Below, in pieces: positions 5,495-7,522 of a stretch of DNA of 7,522 bases. Every line of letters starts with the position of its first letter. Within the stretch, counting starts at the first letter, position 1. The position numbers and the translations under genes were made by a program. Under the pieces are notes generated by a model, which was not told the origin of the DNA, ran no database searches, and saw nothing but the letters and a program-made list of their open reading frames with translations. This stretch comes from Flavobacteriaceae bacterium. Lineage in GTDB: Bacteria; Bacteroidota; Bacteroidia; Flavobacteriales; Flavobacteriaceae. Where the stretch lies: contig JABHGH010000058.1 of NCBI GenBank assembly GCA_018672145.1, forward strand, positions 1 through 7,522. Reading direction: 5' to 3'.

Positions 5495-6802
5495 ATGGCA
5501 ACAAAAACACTCCCCTATAAAGTTAAGGACATCTCACTTGCAGATTGGGGTCGCAAAGAAATCAAACTTGCCGAGGCAGAGATGCCCGGACTGATGGCCT
5601 TGCGCAAACAATTTAAAAGTGAAAAACCTCTCGCTGGAGCACGCATCGCTGGATGCCTCCATATGACCATCCAAACAGCAGTACTCATCGAAACATTAGT
5701 TGATTTGGGTGCAGATGTGACGTGGAGTTCTTGTAATATTTTTTCCACACAAGACCATGCCGCCGCTGCCATTGCAGCAGCCGGTATTCCAGTTTATGCT
5801 TGGAAAGGGATGAACGAGGAAGAATTTGACTGGTGTATTGAACAAACCCTTTTCTTTGGTGATGATCAAAAACCATTGAACATGATTTTGGATGATGGTG
5901 GTGACTTGACCAATCTGGTCTTGGACAAATACCCCGAATTCGTCTCAGAAATCAAAGGTCTTTCAGAGGAAACAACGACTGGTGTTCATCGTTTGTATGA
6001 GCGTATGAAAAACGGAACACTTCCTTTACCAGCGATCAATGTTAATGATTCTGTTACCAAATCAAAATTTGATAACAAATACGGTTGTAAAGAAAGTGCT
6101 GTTGATGCTGTCCGTCGTGCTACTGATATCATGCTCGCAGGAAAACGCGTGGTCGTTGCAGGATATGGCGATGTTGGGAAAGGAACTGTCGCATCATTCC
6201 AAGGAGCAGGAGCGATTGTGACTGTCACTGAAATCGATCCGATCTGTGCGCTTCAAGCTGCTATGGACGGTTTTGAAGTCAAAAAATTAGAAACGGTTAT
6301 TGGCAACGCAGACATTGTTGTCACTGCAACCGGCAACAAAGACATTGTGACCGAGCGTCAGTTTCGTGCTATGAAGGACAAAACCATCGTTTGTAATATT
6401 GGGCACTTTGACAATGAAATCGATATGGCGTGGCTAAACGATAACTATGGTCACACCAAAGACGAAATCAAAGCGCAAGTTGATCTATACAACGTAGATG
6501 GTAATGATATTATCGTCTTGGCTGAAGGTCGTCTGGTCAACCTAGGTTGTGCAACAGGTCACCCAAGTTTTGTGATGAGTAACTCCTTTACCAATCAAAC
6601 ACTCGCTCAAATCGAATTGTGGAAACACAGCGATCGTTATGAGAACAAGGTGTATATGTTACCAAAGCACTTGGACGAGCAAGTCGCTCGTTTACATCTC
6701 GAAAAATTAGGTGTTGAACTCGAGGAACTTGACCAAGAGCAAGCAAGCTATATTGGCGTAGACGTACAAGGTCCTTATAAACCAGAGTACTACCGCTACT
6801 AA
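5495..6802 (+). CDS. ahcY: Adenosylhomocysteinase (S-adenosyl-L-homocysteine hydrolase)
   Basis: It reversibly splits S-adenosylhomocysteine into adenosine and homocysteine with tightly bound NAD+, removing the inhibitory product of SAM-dependent methylation. At 435 aa it is full length and near-identical in layout to the family. Visible motifs: AGCLHMTIQTAVLIETL (52-68, His56 in the active site), SSCNIFSTQDHAAAAIA (78-94), LDDGGDLTN (132-140), SEETTTGVH (157-165, Glu159), NDSVTKSKFDNKYG (184-197, Lys189 and Asp193), the NAD-binding GYGDVGKG (223-230), HPSFVMSNSFTNQ, and the C-terminal GPYKPEYYRY that reaches into the partner subunit's NAD site. All expected catalytic positions are present. 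It lacks the extra segment of about 40 residues found in some bacterial and plant enzymes. The start is ATG 5495 with its own promoter; a terminator follows 17 bp after the stop. No SAH riboswitch is seen in the short leader. Confidence 0.98.
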   Translation: MATKTLPYKVKDISLADWGRKEIKLAEAEMPGLMALRKQFKSEKPLAGARIAGCLHMTIQTAVLIETLVDLGADVTWSSCNIFSTQDHAAAAIAAAGIPVYAWKGMNEEEFDWCIEQTLFFGDDQKPLNMILDDGGDLTNLVLDKYPEFVSEIKGLSEETTTGVHRLYERMKNGTLPLPAINVNDSVTKSKFDNKYGCKESAVDAVRRATDIMLAGKRVVVAGYGDVGKGTVASFQGAGAIVTVTEIDPICALQAAMDGFEVKKLETVIGNADIVVTATGNKDIVTERQFRAMKDKTIVCNIGHFDNEIDMAWLNDNYGHTKDEIKAQVDLYNVDGNDIIVLAEGRLVNLGCATGHPSFVMSNSFTNQTLAQIELWKHSDRYENKVYMLPKHLDEQVARLHLEKLGVELEELDQEQASYIGVDVQGPYKPEYYRY

Positions 6803-6819
6803 GAAAAGAGAGAATACTT

Positions 6820-6857
6820 AAAAACCGAGATCTTTTTTTAGGTCTCGGTTTTTTTTT
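6820..6857 (+). terminator. Intrinsic terminator of ahcY
   Basis: The arms CCGAGATC (6825-6832) and GGTCTCGG (6841-6848) pair with one G:U wobble around an 8-nt loop. The stem is extended by an A-run on the left and is followed by a run of nine T (6849-6857). It lies just after the ahcY stop codon. Confidence 0.9.
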
Positions 6858-6879
6858 GCACTTTGGAAATTGATCACAA

Positions 6880-6911
6880 AAAAAACCCTTTGCCATGGCA
6901 AAGGGTTTTTT
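6880..6911. terminator. Bidirectional terminator between ahcY and rpmA, perfect palindrome
   Basis: A perfect 32-bp palindrome: A6-CCC-TTT-GCCATGGC-AAA-GGG-T6, centred at 6895/6896. On the minus strand it ends in a run of eight T (6885-6878) after the G/C arm, as expected for the end of the rplU-rpmA transcript. On the plus strand it would back up the ahcY terminator. The inner CCATGG makes the loop very small, and in duplex DNA it could extrude as a cruciform. Confidence 0.88.
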
Positions 6912-6933
6912 ATATTCTACTAGCTATTGTTTT

Positions 6934-7191
6934 TTATGCATTCGGTTCAATCGAAACATAAGAACGATTGTTTCTCTTTTTGGCGAACACCACAGTACCA
7001 TTCACTCTCGCGTGAAGAGTGTGATCTTTCCCTAAATACACGTTGTCTCCAGGATGGTGTTGCGTACCGCGTTGACGAACAATAATGTTCCCAGCGATGG
7101 CGGGCTGACCACCAAAAATCTTAACGCCTAAACGTTTCGATTCCGATTCTCTTCCGTTTTTAGAGCTACCTACTCCTTTTTTGTGTGCCAT
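6934..7191 (-). CDS. rpmA: 50S ribosomal protein L27
   Basis: An 85-aa structural protein of the large ribosomal subunit, located near the peptidyl transferase centre. It begins MAHKKGVGSSKNGRESESKR, with the conserved basic N-terminus, followed by LGVKIFGGQPAIAGNIIVRQ, RGTQHHPGDNVYLGKDHTL and HARVNGTVVF. Length and motifs are normal. It begins directly with MAHKKG, with no N-terminal extension of the kind cleaved off in Firmicutes. It starts 7 bp after the rplU stop codon with no Shine-Dalgarno sequence, so it is probably translated by coupling with rplU. It ends at a strong palindromic terminator. Confidence 0.98.
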   Translation of the reverse strand: MAHKKGVGSSKNGRESESKRLGVKIFGGQPAIAGNIIVRQRGTQHHPGDNVYLGKDHTLHARVNGTVVFAKKRNNRSYVSIEPNA

Positions 7192-7198
7192 GGTATCT

Positions 7199-7522
7199 TT
7201 ATTTAGCGGATAGTGCCGCGATTAATTCTGCTTTTTTCAAACTGGTATATCCTGAAACTCCGGATTCTTTAGCCATTGCTTTGAGTTCAGCAACGGTTTT
7301 ACTGCTCAAATCAGCACTTGGCTTGGCCGCTGTCTTTTTTGTAGCAGCTTTAGCAGCTTCTTTCTTTGCGGCAGGCTTAGCCTTTACATTAGTTTTTTCA
7401 ACTTTTTCAGCTGGCGCTGCTTTTTTCTTTGCTGAAGTGCCTATAGACTCTATGAGAATTTCAGTGAGTGACTGGCGATGACCGTTTTTTACACGGTATC
7501 CTTTACGTCGTTTTTTCTTAAA
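7199..7522 (-). CDS. rplU: 50S ribosomal protein L21 with a long C-terminal extension, 5' part missing
   Basis: The last 107 codons of rplU are in the window; the start lies beyond the right edge. The L21 core is represented only by its end, FKKKRRKGYRVKNGHRQSLTEI (first 22 visible residues), which matches the family's basic KRR...GHRQ..TEI signature. After this the protein does not stop as a typical L21 of about 103 aa would. It continues with a linker rich in Lys and Ala (about residues 28-70 of the visible part) and then DLSSKTVAELKAMAKESGVS GYTSLKKAELIAALSAK (71-107). That end resembles the small helical SAP/HeH or Rho N-terminal type of nucleic-acid-binding domain. Extended L21 proteins are, to my knowledge, found in other Bacteroidota. 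It is followed after 7 bp by rpmA, the usual rplU-rpmA order. Confidence 0.93.
   Translation of the reverse strand, partial: FKKKRRKGYRVKNGHRQSLTEILIESIGTSAKKKAAPAEKVEKTNVKAKPAAKKEAAKAATKKTAAKPSADLSSKTVAELKAMAKESGVSGYTSLKKAELIAALSAK

Noticed and set aside
6588..6896. Minus-strand open frame opposite the ahcY 3' end
   Set aside because: It runs antisense through conserved ahcY sequence and through the ahcY terminator; no family features.
7185..7481. Plus-strand open frame rich in Ala, Phe and Leu opposite rplU
   Set aside because: It is the antisense reading of the K/A-rich L21 tail, whose codon bias keeps the opposite frame open.
1..7522. CRISPR array, tRNA, insertion sequence, prophage or defence genes
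   Set aside because: No regularly spaced repeats, tRNA-like folds, transposase or phage motifs were seen on either strand.

Overview
The window looks like chromosomal core sequence from a member of the Bacteroidota, most likely a flavobacterium. The grounds are the TAnnTTTG-type -7 promoter boxes, the lack of clear Shine-Dalgarno sequences, a lipoprotein of a kind familiar from Flavobacteriia, an L21 with a long K/A-rich tail, and A/T-rich spacers. I see no phage, transposon, CRISPR, tRNA or rRNA sequence.

Layout, left to right. (1) greA on the minus strand, cut by the window's left edge. (2) A small plus-strand lipoprotein with a degenerate Rieske-like domain. Its stop codon overlaps the stop of the next gene. 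(3) A minus-strand TonB-dependent outer-membrane receptor (728 aa). Its leader carries a TPP (THI-box) riboswitch with its own -7 promoter box. (4) A compact minus-strand operon, read from right to left: 4'-phosphopantetheinyl transferase, a YkoF-like thiamine/HMP-binding protein, a PnuC/PnuT-family inner-membrane transporter and a NadR-like P-loop kinase. All adjacent genes in it overlap. (5) Divergent from it, ahcY (adenosylhomocysteinase) on the plus strand, followed by an intrinsic terminator. (6) A perfect-palindrome terminator shared with rpmA (L27), which lies downstream of rplU (L21, cut by the right edge) on the minus strand.

The main theme is thiamine acquisition. The riboswitch marks the TonB-dependent receptor as the outer-membrane thiamine (or thiamine precursor) importer. 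The neighbouring YkoF-like protein and PnuT-like permease fit binding and inner-membrane transport of the same ligand. The NadR-like kinase is then a candidate for trapping the imported vitamin by phosphorylation, in place of the usual thiamine pyrophosphokinase. The parts are known families. The less usual points are the kinase assignment, the placement of the riboswitch in front of only the receptor, and a possible start-codon-sequestering expression platform. I found no evidence for a wholly new system such as a defence island or biosynthetic cluster; the remaining genes are housekeeping genes.
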